Assembly (NCBI RefSeq): GCF_000062885.1
Contig: NC_009142.1
Span: 6,685,584 to 6,749,583 of the forward strand
DNA: 64,000 bases
From: Saccharopolyspora erythraea NRRL 2338
Lineage (GTDB): Bacteria; Actinomycetota; Actinomycetes; Mycobacteriales; Pseudonocardiaceae
Reading direction: 5' to 3'
Below are positions 48,957 through 57,276 of this stretch, in pieces. The notes below the pieces were generated by a model, which was given only the letters and a program-made list of their open reading frames with translations, did no database searches and was not told the origin of the DNA. Each line of letters starts with the position of its first letter. Position 1 is the stretch's first letter. The position numbers were made by a program, and so were the translations under genes.

Positions 48957-50686
48957 GGTCCTCCACCGTCCCCCGCCCGCCCGCCCGGCGCGCCGACTCC
49001 CGCCAACACGGCTTGTGCCTGTTCGTACTGCTGGCGCCATCGTCGCCGGGTGGCCACCGCTTCCAGGAGCAGCACCGCACGGGGTGGCACGTCAGGGTCG
49101 CCGGGAGGGACCGGTTCACACACCAGCCGCCCCGTTGCCGAACTCTGGCCGGACGACTCGGGTGGGACGAGGCCAGCCGCGTGCAGCATCCCGCGCACGT
49201 GGGATTGCCGATCTGCCGCGTGGTCGGCCAGGGTCTTGCCGGTCCACTTCCGCGAGACCAGCACGCGGCGGCCCGCGACCCCGAGCGCGTGGCGTTTATG
49301 CGCGTTGCCCTTGCACGTGCCGGGCCGGGTACGCGAACCGGCACCGCGTGGGGCGATGCCGTGCAGCAGCCACACCGCACAGCGCGGCGAACACGGCGTG
49401 ATCGCCAGTTCTGCCAGCATCCGATCGGCATGCCGTCGGTGTGCTTCGCTCGCGTCGGCGTAGGTCTCCCCGATGCTCTTGGTCAGGTACTTGGTGAGGT
49501 AGCGCGCGTGGTGGCGGGTTTCGTCGGTGCCGCCGAGCATGCCGCGTGCGTCGATCTGCTCCCCGAAGCGCACCACATGCGCCGCCTGGTCTCCGTCCGC
49601 GTCCGGCCCGGGAAGGGACTCCTCGAACGTCGGGAGGGGTTGGCGGGTGTCCGGGTCGCACCACGCCGCCACCTCCGGCACCCACACCGGCATCCGGTCG
49701 CCGCCGTACACGGGGTCTCCATGCTTGGGCCACCAGACGTGTTGGTAGGTGCCCGCCGCGACCTGGCGCAGCAGAGCGCGGGGGAGCGCACCGCGGATTG
49801 CGGCATGCAGGTGCGGCACCAGGCGCCGTTGCGACTCCACCGCCGCGAAGTACTGCGCGTCGAAGCCGACCGCGCGCCGGAGGTTCTGCCAGAACCGATC
49901 GACGAGCTTGGAGAAGTGCACCGCGTCCCGTGCGGCCCGCCGGTAGTCGTAGTCGTCCGGGTCTACCGGGGTGCCCAGGATCGCCGCATCGGGGGTGTGG
50001 GTGCGTCCGCAGCCGCACCGGGCGATGCGTCCGCCGCGCCGCCGGGCCGAGTGCACCGGACCGTAGGAACCCAGGGTGAGGGTGACGAACATCGACGGCC
50101 GGTATCGGCCCGCATACACCTGCCCGACCGTGCGCGACTCCACCCGCCTACGCGGCAGGTCCGGGGCATCGGCTCGCCGCCGTGTCGAGCGCACCCGCCG
50201 AGCCGGAACCGGCTCCACACCGGGCAATCGGCCGGTCACCCCGGACTCGGCCAACTGCGCGTCAACATCGGCTAAGGCTTCCTGGACGTCGTCGACGTCG
50301 TCGGCCTTACCTGCTGCCAGCGCTTCGCGTCCGAGGGTGACGAGCTGGGCGCGGTAACCCATCAACGCCGTCTGTTCCCGATCCGGGGCCCGCCGTTCGA
50401 TGACCGGTTCGGCTTCCAGGTGCCAGCCCTGCATGCACTGATCGGACCGCAGCCGCCGATTCCGCCTCGCACAGGACGGACACACCGCTTCCCGGGTCGC
50501 TCCGCAGGCCACCGGCACCACCCGAGACCGGCCGGTCGTCGGGTCGCTCTGGCGCATGGCCAACGGCCGCACACACACGCCCTCGTGCTCGGCGACGGCT
50601 TGCGCGACGTCCCAGCCGCGCGGCCCTTTGATCTTGCGCAGCGCCGGACCGTCCCCGGCTACCTCTGGTGTGGTCTGTTCGGTCAT
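48953..50686 (-). CDS. repSA: RepSA-type rolling-circle replication initiator
   Basis: The 577-residue protein has an N-terminal Cys-rich region (CGATREAVCPSCARRNRRLRSDQC), a second zinc-like cluster (RCGCGRTH), the HUH metal-binding motif VPHLHAAIRG, and the Tyr motif HARYLTKYLTKSIGETYA of the actinobacterial RepSA family. It would nick the element's double-strand origin and start rolling-circle replication after excision. ATG at 50686 with GGGGGACG upstream. It follows the translocase gene in the same direction and is coupled to the downstream small ORF. Confidence 0.9.
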   Translation of the reverse strand: MTEQTTPEVAGDGPALRKIKGPRGWDVAQAVAEHEGVCVRPLAMRQSDPTTGRSRVVPVACGATREAVCPSCARRNRRLRSDQCMQGWHLEAEPVIERRAPDREQTALMGYRAQLVTLGREALAAGKADDVDDVQEALADVDAQLAESGVTGRLPGVEPVPARRVRSTRRRADAPDLPRRRVESRTVGQVYAGRYRPSMFVTLTLGSYGPVHSARRRGGRIARCGCGRTHTPDAAILGTPVDPDDYDYRRAARDAVHFSKLVDRFWQNLRRAVGFDAQYFAAVESQRRLVPHLHAAIRGALPRALLRQVAAGTYQHVWWPKHGDPVYGGDRMPVWVPEVAAWCDPDTRQPLPTFEESLPGPDADGDQAAHVVRFGEQIDARGMLGGTDETRHHARYLTKYLTKSIGETYADASEAHRRHADRMLAELAITPCSPRCAVWLLHGIAPRGAGSRTRPGTCKGNAHKRHALGVAGRRVLVSRKWTGKTLADHAADRQSHVRGMLHAAGLVPPESSGQSSATGRLVCEPVPPGDPDVPPRAVLLLEAVATRRRWRQQYEQAQAVLAGVGAPGGRAGDGGGP

Positions 50687-50825
50687 CACTCGTCCCCCGA
50701 CAGTCGATGAGTGAGAAGAGGGTGGGGAACGTGTGCCGCAGTGAGGTACCAACTCGACAGACACACGGTTTCCAGTGCGGCGGCACACGCTCCCCGCTCT
50801 TGAGAGGCCGCCAGGCCCCAGCGCC

Positions 50826-52256
50826 CTAGCGAGGCGCGGCGTAGACACCGGCGATGCGGTCTAGCTCGGCGTCGTCGGTGTAGCCCGCGCGGACCCGCAG
50901 CGGTTCGCGCACGCCCTCTTCGACCACGTAGCCCACACCCGGGGTGGACACGCCGATTCGGTCGGCCCAGGCGCCGCGCTGCCACGCCCCGTCACCGAGG
51001 ACCATGTCCGTCTGCTGCGGGGAGTCCAGCCGCAGCGCCACCCGATACGGGAACAGGCCCCGGAACGGCACGATGTCCTTGGTGGGTTCCTGGGCGAAGG
51101 CAAAGCACGCGTAGGCCAGTGCCCGGCCCTGGGTCAGCAGCAGCCCGAGCAACCGTTCGGCCTCCACCTGAAGTTTCTTATCGCCCAGGTACTTGGTGAC
51201 TGCCGCCAATTCGTCGACCATGAGCAGGTGCAGCGGGTGTTCCACGCTGGGCGCCACCTTGCGCGTGACGCCCCGTAGGGCGCGCTTGCGGTCGTTCATG
51301 CCGTCCACACAGGCAGTCAGCACCTCGACGATGTCTTTCGGTTCCTCCCGGGCGTAGCGGTCATAGAGCGCGGTTGCCGGTTCGGCCTCCATCCCGCCCT
51401 TGGGATCGATCATCGACAGCTTCACCCGCCCGCAGGCAATCGCAGGCGCCGCCTGGCGCACCGTGCCCCACATCAGCGAGCCCTTGCCCGCGCCCATCAT
51501 GCCCGCGCCGAACACGTGAGAGCCCAGCACCGGCACACGCCACGGCTGACCATGCTCGGTCTCGCCGATCCGCACCCGCTCCAGGTTCATCACCTCACCC
51601 GCCACCGGAGTGATGGGCGGCAGCGCCACCGGATGCTGTAGCGGGTCGCGGCGCAGGAAGCCCAGCGAGATCACGCCGGGGGAGATCTCCCGTACCGAGC
51701 ACCGCGCCACCTTGCGCGAGGCGGCCAGGCTTTCGGCCGCGAGTTCGTAGTCCCGGGCTTTCTGGCCGGGCAGCATCCGCACCCGCACGTCATCCCACGC
51801 CAGCCCCGACGACACCGACCGCAAACGCGGAATCACCGGATCGGCGAAATCCTCGTCATACAGCACCAGATGCGAGGCGCGAGCCCACCGAGACCACCGC
51901 AGCTCATACACCCACATCCGCAACCACCCAGTGCGGATGCGCCGCCACACCAGCCGCTCAAAGCTCACCGGCCAGCGCCACCGCCACAGCAGACCGCAGG
52001 CGCCCACGGCGCCGGCGGCCACGGTCAGGGATGGCCAGCCCAGGGCCAGCCACCACCCCCACCCGCCCGCGCCGATCAGCAGGACCACCGGGTGCCGCAC
52101 CAACCACCCCGCCAAGGCGAACCCGCCCGTGACTAGTGCCTCGATCAGCTCGGCCGCTTCCGTCGCGAGATCGGTCGGTTTGTGCGCGCCTCCTCCGGCT
52201 TCCCACGGGTTGTTCTGCGGCCCCCGCTGCATCCCCCGACGCCTGTGCACTCCCAT
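50826..52256 (-). CDS. FtsK/SpoIIIE-type DNA translocase (TraB/TraSA-like)
   Basis: This 476-residue membrane-anchored ATPase has two hydrophobic helices near residues 45-85 (FALAGWLVRHPVVLLIGAGGWGWWLALGW), a Walker A GAGMMGAGKGSLMWG and a Walker B LHLLMVDELAAVTK. These proteins form hexameric pumps that move double-stranded AICE DNA between mycelia. ATG at 52256 with AGGGGAAG upstream. It heads the rep-tra part of the operon. Confidence 0.9.
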   Translation of the reverse strand: MGVHRRRGMQRGPQNNPWEAGGGAHKPTDLATEAAELIEALVTGGFALAGWLVRHPVVLLIGAGGWGWWLALGWPSLTVAAGAVGACGLLWRWRWPVSFERLVWRRIRTGWLRMWVYELRWSRWARASHLVLYDEDFADPVIPRLRSVSSGLAWDDVRVRMLPGQKARDYELAAESLAASRKVARCSVREISPGVISLGFLRRDPLQHPVALPPITPVAGEVMNLERVRIGETEHGQPWRVPVLGSHVFGAGMMGAGKGSLMWGTVRQAAPAIACGRVKLSMIDPKGGMEAEPATALYDRYAREEPKDIVEVLTACVDGMNDRKRALRGVTRKVAPSVEHPLHLLMVDELAAVTKYLGDKKLQVEAERLLGLLLTQGRALAYACFAFAQEPTKDIVPFRGLFPYRVALRLDSPQQTDMVLGDGAWQRGAWADRIGVSTPGVGYVVEEGVREPLRVRAGYTDDAELDRIAGVYAAPR

Positions 52257-52332
52257 CGCTTCCCCTTGGTGTAGAGACAGCACGGCCCCAACCACCACCC
52301 CGAAGGGCACGCAGTTGGGGCCGCACCTACCG

Positions 52333-52521
52333 CTAGTTCTGCTCCGACCCCCGTCCCGCGGAATTCAGGGCCTCGGCGAACTCCCGCAACGCCGAGACGA
52401 CCCGGACCACCCCGTGCCCGAGATCGCAGCCGCTCTCGCGCAGCTCCCGCGACACCGTCTCGACCTCATCGGCCGAGGCGGTCACCTCCGCCGCGTGCCG
52501 CTCCCACTCGCCCGACTCCAT
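52333..52521 (-). CDS. Small acidic hypothetical protein (62 aa)
   Basis: The protein MESGEWERHAAEVTASADEV... is helical and acidic, with the sequence ELRESGCDLGHGVVRVVSALREFAEAL. No known family is recognised. It fits the chain of closely packed small ORFs between the translocase and the Pra-like gene. Confidence 0.6.
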   Translation of the reverse strand: MESGEWERHAAEVTASADEVETVSRELRESGCDLGHGVVRVVSALREFAEALNSAGRGSEQN

Positions 52522-52532
52522 CGCGCACCCCC

Positions 52533-52790
52533 TTATCCGGCCAGGTGCCGCAGCCGGATCGAAGCCACGAACACCCCGCCAACCACGCCTTGCAGCACCG
52601 ATCGGACCCGGTCGTAGCTCTCCTCCACCTCCGGCACGCCTTCGCCGCAGTCCTGAAACACCCGCAGACACACCGCTTCCGCATCCTCCAGTGCCTTGAC
52701 GATCCGCGCGCCCTGTATCGCCGTGTCGCCGAGCACCGCCTTATCGGTGATCACTCGCCACGCCTCCACAAACGTCGCCACCAGGACCAC
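52533..52790 (-). CDS. Small hypothetical protein (85 aa)
   Basis: The protein VVLVATFVEAWRVITDKAVLGD... is mixed alpha with Cys and acidic residues (LEDAEAVCLRVFQDCGEGVPEVEESYD), and a hydrophobic end (VLQGVVGGVFVASIRL), perhaps membrane-associated. It starts at GTG after GGAAAGGGG and overlaps the end of the zinc-ribbon ORF upstream by about 50 bases. Confidence 0.6.
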   Translation of the reverse strand: MVLVATFVEAWRVITDKAVLGDTAIQGARIVKALEDAEAVCLRVFQDCGEGVPEVEESYDRVRSVLQGVVGGVFVASIRLRHLAG

Positions 52791-52947
52791 CCCCTTTCCG
52801 ACGTTGATTGATCACTTTCATCGACTCCCACAACACGTCCGCCACGCGCTCCGAGCCCGACACCAGCAGCGCCCCGCACAGCGGGCACACCACCGCCAAC
52901 CGCCGCGTTTCCGGTTCCCACACCAGAACCGCCGCATGCCGGATCAC
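52741..52947 (-). CDS. Small putative zinc-ribbon protein (68 aa)
   Basis: The protein VIRHAAVLVWEPETRRLAVV... has one CPLCG knuckle and a later C-G motif. GTG at 52947 overlaps the stop of the upstream ORF (GTGA). Its 3' end overlaps the next small ORF. The function is unknown. Confidence 0.6.
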   Translation of the reverse strand: MIRHAAVLVWEPETRRLAVVCPLCGALLVSGSERVADVLWESMKVINQRRKGGGPGGDVCGGVASDHR

Positions 52948-53117
52948 GCCCGATGCACCCGCGCCAGCAGCAGCCGCCGCGCCTGCCCCCACCCCGCACG
53001 CGAGGCGAGGGCGACCACCAAGCCCTGACAGGTTTCGGCGGGTTGCTGCCACCGCAGCGCCGCTGCGATGCGCTCCACCAACAACGCCACTTCCGCATCG
53101 TTGACCGGGTCGCTCAT
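52944..53117 (-). CDS. Small hypothetical protein (57 aa)
   Basis: The protein MSDPVNDAEVALLVERIAAALRW... is helical, with a Cys in the middle (PAETCQGLVVALASRAGWGQARRLLLARVHRA). Its ATG overlaps the stop of the next upstream ORF (ATGA). No family recognised. Confidence 0.6.
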   Translation of the reverse strand: MSDPVNDAEVALLVERIAAALRWQQPAETCQGLVVALASRAGWGQARRLLLARVHRA

Positions 53118-53353
53118 GCCAGCGGCCCCAAGATCGCCGTACCGTGCTCGCGGTAGCGCGCGGCATGCTCCCGCGCCCGCACCGTCAACTCCGCGTGCTC
53201 GCCGAGCAGCTCGCCCAACACCACCGCGACCAGGTCCAGCATCGCGGCCATGTGAAAGAAGAACTCCCCACGCGTGGCCGTCACCGCCTCGCACCCGTTG
53301 CCCCGCCGCAACAGCTCCGAGATCGCCACCGTCACCATGTGCGCATCCGCCAC
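53114..53353 (-). CDS. Small hypothetical protein (79 aa)
   Basis: The protein VADAHMVTVAISELLRRGNGC... continues FFFHMAAMLDLVAVVLGELLGEHAELTVRAREHAARYREHG and is predicted to be largely helical. GTG at 53353 has GGAGGG upstream. It is coupled to the next gene by an ATGA overlap. Confidence 0.6.
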   Translation of the reverse strand: MADAHMVTVAISELLRRGNGCEAVTATRGEFFFHMAAMLDLVAVVLGELLGEHAELTVRAREHAARYREHGTAILGPLA

Positions 53354-53372
53354 AACACATCCCTCCCTCTCA

Positions 53373-53531
53373 CTACTCGACTTCATCCACGAACCGGGCA
53401 TAGCCACCCAGCGCCGACCGGTGAAACGCCCGGACACTGACCCGACCGTCCTCGCCGACGTGCAACTCCTCTTCCACGCCGCACAAGGTGCACATCCCCA
53501 ACGCGTCGACCTCCGGCGCCGGAATCAACAT
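53373..53531 (-). CDS. Small Cys-containing hypothetical protein (52 aa)
   Basis: The protein MLIPAPEVDALGMCTLCGVEEELHV... has a C-x2-C pair that could be half a zinc knuckle, then RVSVRAFHRSALGGYARFVDEVE. A GTG start at 53579 preceded by AAAGGGGG would add 16 residues. No family recognised. Confidence 0.55.
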   Translation of the reverse strand: MLIPAPEVDALGMCTLCGVEEELHVGEDGRVSVRAFHRSALGGYARFVDEVE

Positions 53532-53629
53532 CGGCTGCCCTTCCCCCGAGCGCGGTCGATCCGAAAACGCCGACGACACACCACCACCCCCTTTCCGAAC
53601 TGAAATTCGTTGGCGTACAACGGGAATCG

Positions 53630-53998
53630 TCAGCAGCGGCGGCGCCGTCGTTCCTGGCCCACGCCGACCAAGCCGGGCAGGCGCCGGTACAACTCGCGAC
53701 GCTCCGCCGCCGACATCCCGCCCAACACCCCGACCGCCTCACGCGCCCGGACCGTCGAGCGCGATTCCCAGCCGACGGCGTCCCGCAAGCACTCCACCCG
53801 CACCGGGCACAGGGCGCACACCCGCCGTGCGTGGTCGATCCGGCGGGCCCGCTCCGCCGGATTGGTGCTATCGCCGAACCAGTCGCGGTTGGCCTCCCGG
53901 CAGGCCGCTTCGCTGTGCCACTCCGGACGCTCACCGGCACCCCACAACACCAGCGCCAAGCCCCGAAGGGCGATCTCCAGCGGGAACACCTCACCCAT
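53630..53998 (-). CDS. WhiB-family transcriptional regulator
   Basis: The protein has the four-Cys iron-sulfur pattern: EAACREANRDWFG, then RRVCALCPVRVECLRDAV, followed by WESRSTVREAVGVLGGMS, close to the G[VI]WGG turn, and a basic C-terminus (ERRELYRRLPG, RRRRR). WhiB proteins bind sigma factors and respond to redox or nitric oxide. AICE-borne copies probably control element genes. ATG at 53998; GTG 54004 is also possible. Confidence 0.87.
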   Translation of the reverse strand: MGEVFPLEIALRGLALVLWGAGERPEWHSEAACREANRDWFGDSTNPAERARRIDHARRVCALCPVRVECLRDAVGWESRSTVRAREAVGVLGGMSAAERRELYRRLPGLVGVGQERRRRRC

Positions 53999-54326
53999 CG
54001 CCACGCCCCGTCCGCATCAGCATCCGCAGACGACACGTCAGGTCCGCACGCTCGGCCTCCGACAGATCAGCACCCAGCGCCTTGCCGGAGGTCATCGCCG
54101 CCAGCAGCTCCGCCAGCAGCCACGCCACCGACTCGCCCAGGTCCCGGCCGCCGCCGCACGCCTGTTCCACGCTGATCAACACATCCGGATCACCCGCCAG
54201 CGGACCGCCCAGCACGAAGAACGCGCCACCGTCCGAGCCACTGACCAGCCATTCCCGAGGCAACACGCCCAGCATCGACGGACCGGGCCGTAACGCCGCG
54301 TCGACCTCCCAGCGCCGCGCCATCAC
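53991..54326 (-). CDS. Hypothetical protein (111 aa)
   Basis: The protein MARRWEVDAALRPGPSMLGV... continues PREWLVSGSDGGAFFVLGGPLAGDPDVLISVEQACGGG and then a helical, acidic end. No family recognised. GTG at 54326 overlaps the Pra-like stop (GTGA). Confidence 0.6.
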   Translation of the reverse strand: MMARRWEVDAALRPGPSMLGVLPREWLVSGSDGGAFFVLGGPLAGDPDVLISVEQACGGGRDLGESVAWLLAELLAAMTSGKALGADLSEAERADLTCRLRMLMRTGRGDG

Positions 54327-54811
54327 TCACCCCCGCTCGACGAGCCCGACGCCTGCGACCCCGACGAGCCCGACCGGCCCGACGACTTCGATCCGGAACC
54401 CGAGTCCGAGCGGCGACCGCGCACCCCTTCGGCCCGGTAGACGAAGGTGATGAACCGGAACTCGCCCTGACCCCCAAGCCGAGGCTCAGCCGTGAGGCCC
54501 ACGAACTCCACCTCACGCACCGCCATCGCCATGCCCGCCACCGGCTCCGGCAACACCGGCTCATCAGCCGACAGGATCTCCACCGTCACCGCAGCCTCAC
54601 GAGCCCGAGCCGGAGCCGGGTCCGACACCGTCACCTGCCACACCGGCAGCCGGGTCTCCTCATCCACCCGCTGCCGGGGAACCCGCCCCCGCTGCCGATC
54701 CTGCTGAGACTGCCGTTCCGGCGCCGCCTGCACTTCCGACAAGGCCAACACCCCTGCCGGAAACGCATCCGCGAATTCCACCGGAAACCGGTAATTCCGA
54801 GGCAATGCCAT
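54323..54811 (-). CDS. pra: Pra-like activator of replication, integration and excision
   Basis: The 162-residue protein starts MALPRNYRFPVEFADAFPAG and contains VDEETRLPVWQVTVSDPAPARAREAAVTVEILSADEPV, then VEFVGLTAEPRL. This order is typical of proteins annotated as plasmid replication, integration and excision activators in Streptomyces AICEs. The C-terminus is a Ser/Gly-rich tail (SGSGSKSSGRSGSSGSQ). ATG at 54811 has AGGGGGAG six bases upstream. It is the first gene of the long minus-strand operon. Confidence 0.75.
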   Translation of the reverse strand: MALPRNYRFPVEFADAFPAGVLALSEVQAAPERQSQQDRQRGRVPRQRVDEETRLPVWQVTVSDPAPARAREAAVTVEILSADEPVLPEPVAGMAMAVREVEFVGLTAEPRLGGQGEFRFITFVYRAEGVRGRRSDSGSGSKSSGRSGSSGSQASGSSSGGE

Positions 54812-55210
54812 AAAAAACTCCCCCTGGCAGACGCACTCACATGGAATGGAAGGGCCCCGGAAGACCCCCGACCCCGCACCCCCGGTGCGGAAGATCTTCC
54901 GGGGTTGCGTCCAAGCTAACCCCGATCTTCCGCCTGCCAAGCCCTTGAACAGCCAAAACGAGAGTGGTTTATGACACACAAGGCGCATCAGGGGCGTGTC
55001 CTTGAATAGGACACACTTATCCACAGGAAGGACACAAAGAAACGCCTACAATGCACCCGACGATCAACATCGCTAGCGAACTGCTCCATCCGAGCGACAC
55101 CGCGCAATTTATTCCCAGCCCGTCACCCGGACGAGTGAACACCACTAGACGCGCGCTAAACGCGTCGCTACGTCGTTACGCGTTCATTAGTTGCGCGAAG
55201 CCAACAAGCA
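54812..55210. promoter_or_regulatory. Control region with dyads and a DnaA-box-like site
   Basis: This gap of about 400 bases contains the perfect palindrome CGGAAGATCTTCCG (54888-54901), a second GATCTTCCG copy near 54925, an inverted repeat CCGGGGTT/AACCCCGA around it, GTGTCC-N7-GGACAC (54996-55014) with a third GGACAC at 55030, and TTATCCACA (55017-55025), a match to the DnaA-box consensus. It is the likely promoter/operator of the pra-rep-tra operon and could also hold replication signals. Confidence 0.6.
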
Positions 55211-55212
55211 GA

Positions 55213-55241
55213 AACGCGAACTAGGAATCCTAGTTCGCGTT
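55213..55241 (-). terminator. Terminator of the XRE regulator
   Basis: AACGCGAACTAGG-AAT-CCTAGTTCGCGTT is a perfect 13-bp hairpin 15 bases after the regulator stop. On the minus strand it ends in TTTCTGCTTGTT, so it fits termination in that direction. Confidence 0.8.
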
Positions 55242-55255
55242 CCTGTCTGTGTGTC

Positions 55256-56454
55256 TCAGAGCTTGAGTCCCAGCCATGCCGCGAAGTGTGCGACACCGTC
55301 TGTCTTCCGGCGCTCGGCCAGCACGATGGCCCGCGCCGTCTCATGCACCTGCGGGTGGTACCGCGTCTGCTGCGGAGCGACCGCCCGCGCCTTGTCAATG
55401 CCTGCAAGGCGTTCCCATGGTCGCCAGACAGCACCCAAGCGCGTGCCACGTCCTGCCAGTGGTGTCCCGCGCGCGTCGCCGTCACATCGGCAGGGATAGT
55501 CAACGCCGAACCATCACGAGCTGCCCGGCTGGGGTCGCCAACTTCCAGAGACACGGCCGTATCGTGAATCTCAACATTGCCAGGCCCGAAACTCGTGTCG
55601 TAGGCGTTCGACTGGCGTCCGAGCATGGCCCCGAATCGCCGAGCGTCTGCAATGTGCTCCCGTGCCCGGTCCGCGTTGCCTTGCCGAGCGCAGATGATCG
55701 CGCCCTTAAGGTGGCCAGCGCCGCGCAAGGCCACTACACCCTCTTCGTCCGGTTGGCCGGACAGTTGGTCGAGCGATCGTTCCACCAGCCGCTCCGCGAC
55801 GCCGTAGGAGGCATGCGACATCAACAGCATCGCGCGATGATGGGCGGCATGCGCCAGCAAGTTGGGGTCTCCAGACTGCTTGGCGGCACCTTGCATCCTG
55901 TCCAACGCCTGGCTCGCCAAGGTCAGCCAGCCGTAGCGATAGACAATCTGCGCAACATTGCCGAACCCGAGCGCCAGAAGTTGAAACGCCCGTTCCCGCT
56001 GCTCATCACCTGTGGCCTGATCGGCGGCGCCGTAGATCTGCCTAAGCAGCACATGCATGCTCGCGATCGCTTCACGCGACCGGTCCGCACGGCGCCGTTC
56101 CCTTACGGCCTGAACTTCGGTAGCCAGCTCATCGAGCGAAGACGGCTCAAGAGCTTCAACGTCGTCGCCTTCCGCTAGCACCGTGCGAAGTTCGGCCAAG
56201 CCTGGCAAGCCGCCGTCATCATCCAGAAGCTCACGGTATGGCTGCCCGTACAGCTCCTCAGTCTCTACCCCGAGGGCCTTCGCCACCGCCGCCACGAACG
56301 CGGGGGATGCCGGCTCGCGTCCCTGCTCTACCGCGCGGACCATGCTGATGCTGTAGGACGCGCGAGCAGCGAGGACGTGCTGTTTCAAGCCCGCGACCTT
56401 ACGGGCCACGGCGATACGCTCACCGATCGACACACCCGTACCTGTGGACGACAT
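55256..56454 (-). pseudogene. XRE-family regulator with TPR-like C-terminus, apparent frameshift
   Basis: The N-terminus holds an HTH (GERIAVARKVAGLKQHVLAARASYSISMVRAVEQGREPASPAFVAAVAKALGVE), followed by about 300 residues of helical repeats (LGFGNVAQIVYRYGWLTLASQALDRM; GHLKGAIICARQGNADRAREHIADARRFG), typical of Streptomyces TPR-type regulators. After GNALQAL the frame becomes Arg/Ser-rich junk; the expected end ([46 protein letters not shown]) lies in the next frame, stop at 55256. One added G near 55395 restores it. The unchanged frame ends at 55168. ATG at 56454. Confidence 0.78.
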
Positions 56455-56648
56455 GTAAGCCTCCCCGGCGAAGGTCAACAAGGCCACTCGACAGCCTACG
56501 TGCCGCAACGCCTACGGCGATACAACGCGCAAGCACACCAACACTGACTGTCAGTCGACTGTCACTCATCGTTCTTCACCTCTCCTAGCTTTGTAATCGT
56601 TCGAGCACAGCGGGTAACAGCCGCGAGTGAGGAGGTGACGGCAGCGCA

Positions 56649-56996
56649 ATGCAACTCGACTTCGCGTGGATGGCGAGCGTGCACGAATCTGGGTGGCACG
56701 CCGTCGACCGCACCGCGGGCGGAGGCAGCCCCGTCGCATGGTGCGGTCACCGCCTACGAGGGCCAATCCACCGCAGGCTCACACGCCATCCGCCGGATGG
56801 CGCCGGGCGTGTGACCTGCAAGGTCTGCCAGCAAGCAACTGATATCAGCGTTTACGACACCGACCCGCCGACGCTTCAGCACCTTTCGTTGCGGGCCGCC
56901 ATGGCAGTGATCGTTGACGACGCGCCGCAATGGCCGCAAGAGGACTTGGACGAGCCACAGACGCACACGGGCTTTATTACCGCGCAGGCCGCCTAG
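56649..56996 (+). CDS. Hypothetical protein (115 aa) with His/Cys residues
   Basis: The protein MQLDFAWMASVHESGWHAVD... contains WCGHRLRG and VTCKVCQQATD, a possible treble-clef zinc site, then a helical acidic C-terminus. Similar small ORFs are frequent in actinomycete mobile DNA. GAGGAGG lies 12-18 bases upstream of the ATG. Divergent from the XRE regulator. Confidence 0.6.
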   Translation: MQLDFAWMASVHESGWHAVDRTAGGGSPVAWCGHRLRGPIHRRLTRHPPDGAGRVTCKVCQQATDISVYDTDPPTLQHLSLRAAMAVIVDDAPQWPQEDLDEPQTHTGFITAQAA

Positions 56997-57056
56997 GCCC
57001 ACAAGCCCGGTTCGGTGTCGCGCCCGTCGATACCCCCCCACGCGATACCGGGCCGC

Positions 57057-57213
57057 GCCTGGTCAGGGGTAAGGCACTGGTAGTTGGCTCCATTCCTGCC
57101 AGCCCTGACCAGGCATCCAACCCGAGCCCCAGAGGGAAACCGCAGCGTGCCCGCTGCGATTGCCGAGACGCCGATGCGGGTGCCGTCCACGCCCCCGAGC
57201 GGCACCCGCATCG
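57057..57213 (+). ncRNA. Highly structured leader upstream of the peptide/JmjC cassette
   Basis: Two long perfect inverted repeats follow one another: GCCTGGTCAGGG (57057-57068) with CCCTGACCAGGC (57103-57114), and CGATGCGGGTGCCG (57172-57185) with CGGCACCCGCATCG (57200-57213). This is unusual between two short genes. It could be a terminator of the upstream gene, an attenuator, or a processed RNA; the sequence alone does not decide. Confidence 0.5.
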
Positions 57214-57272
57214 ACCATGAGGCACCGGACCTCTGGGGGAGGTTCGAACTCTCACACGTGGAGGGGAGGTGA
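57174..57272 (+). CDS. Possible 32-aa peptide directly upstream of the peptide gene
   Basis: ATG at 57174 opens MRVPSTPPSGTRIDHEAPD..., ending LWGRFELSHVEGR with TGA four bases before the next ATG. The spacing would allow coupled translation. The start lies inside a hairpin stem and no clear ribosome-binding site precedes it, so it may not be translated. Confidence 0.3.
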   Translation: MRVPSTPPSGTRIDHEAPDLWGRFELSHVEGR

Positions 57273-57276
57273 CCAA

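Noticed and set aside
57236-57262. tRNA T-loop-like sequence GGTTCGAACT
   Set aside because: The arm lacks the invariant G53-C61 pair, and no anticodon or acceptor stem can be built around it.
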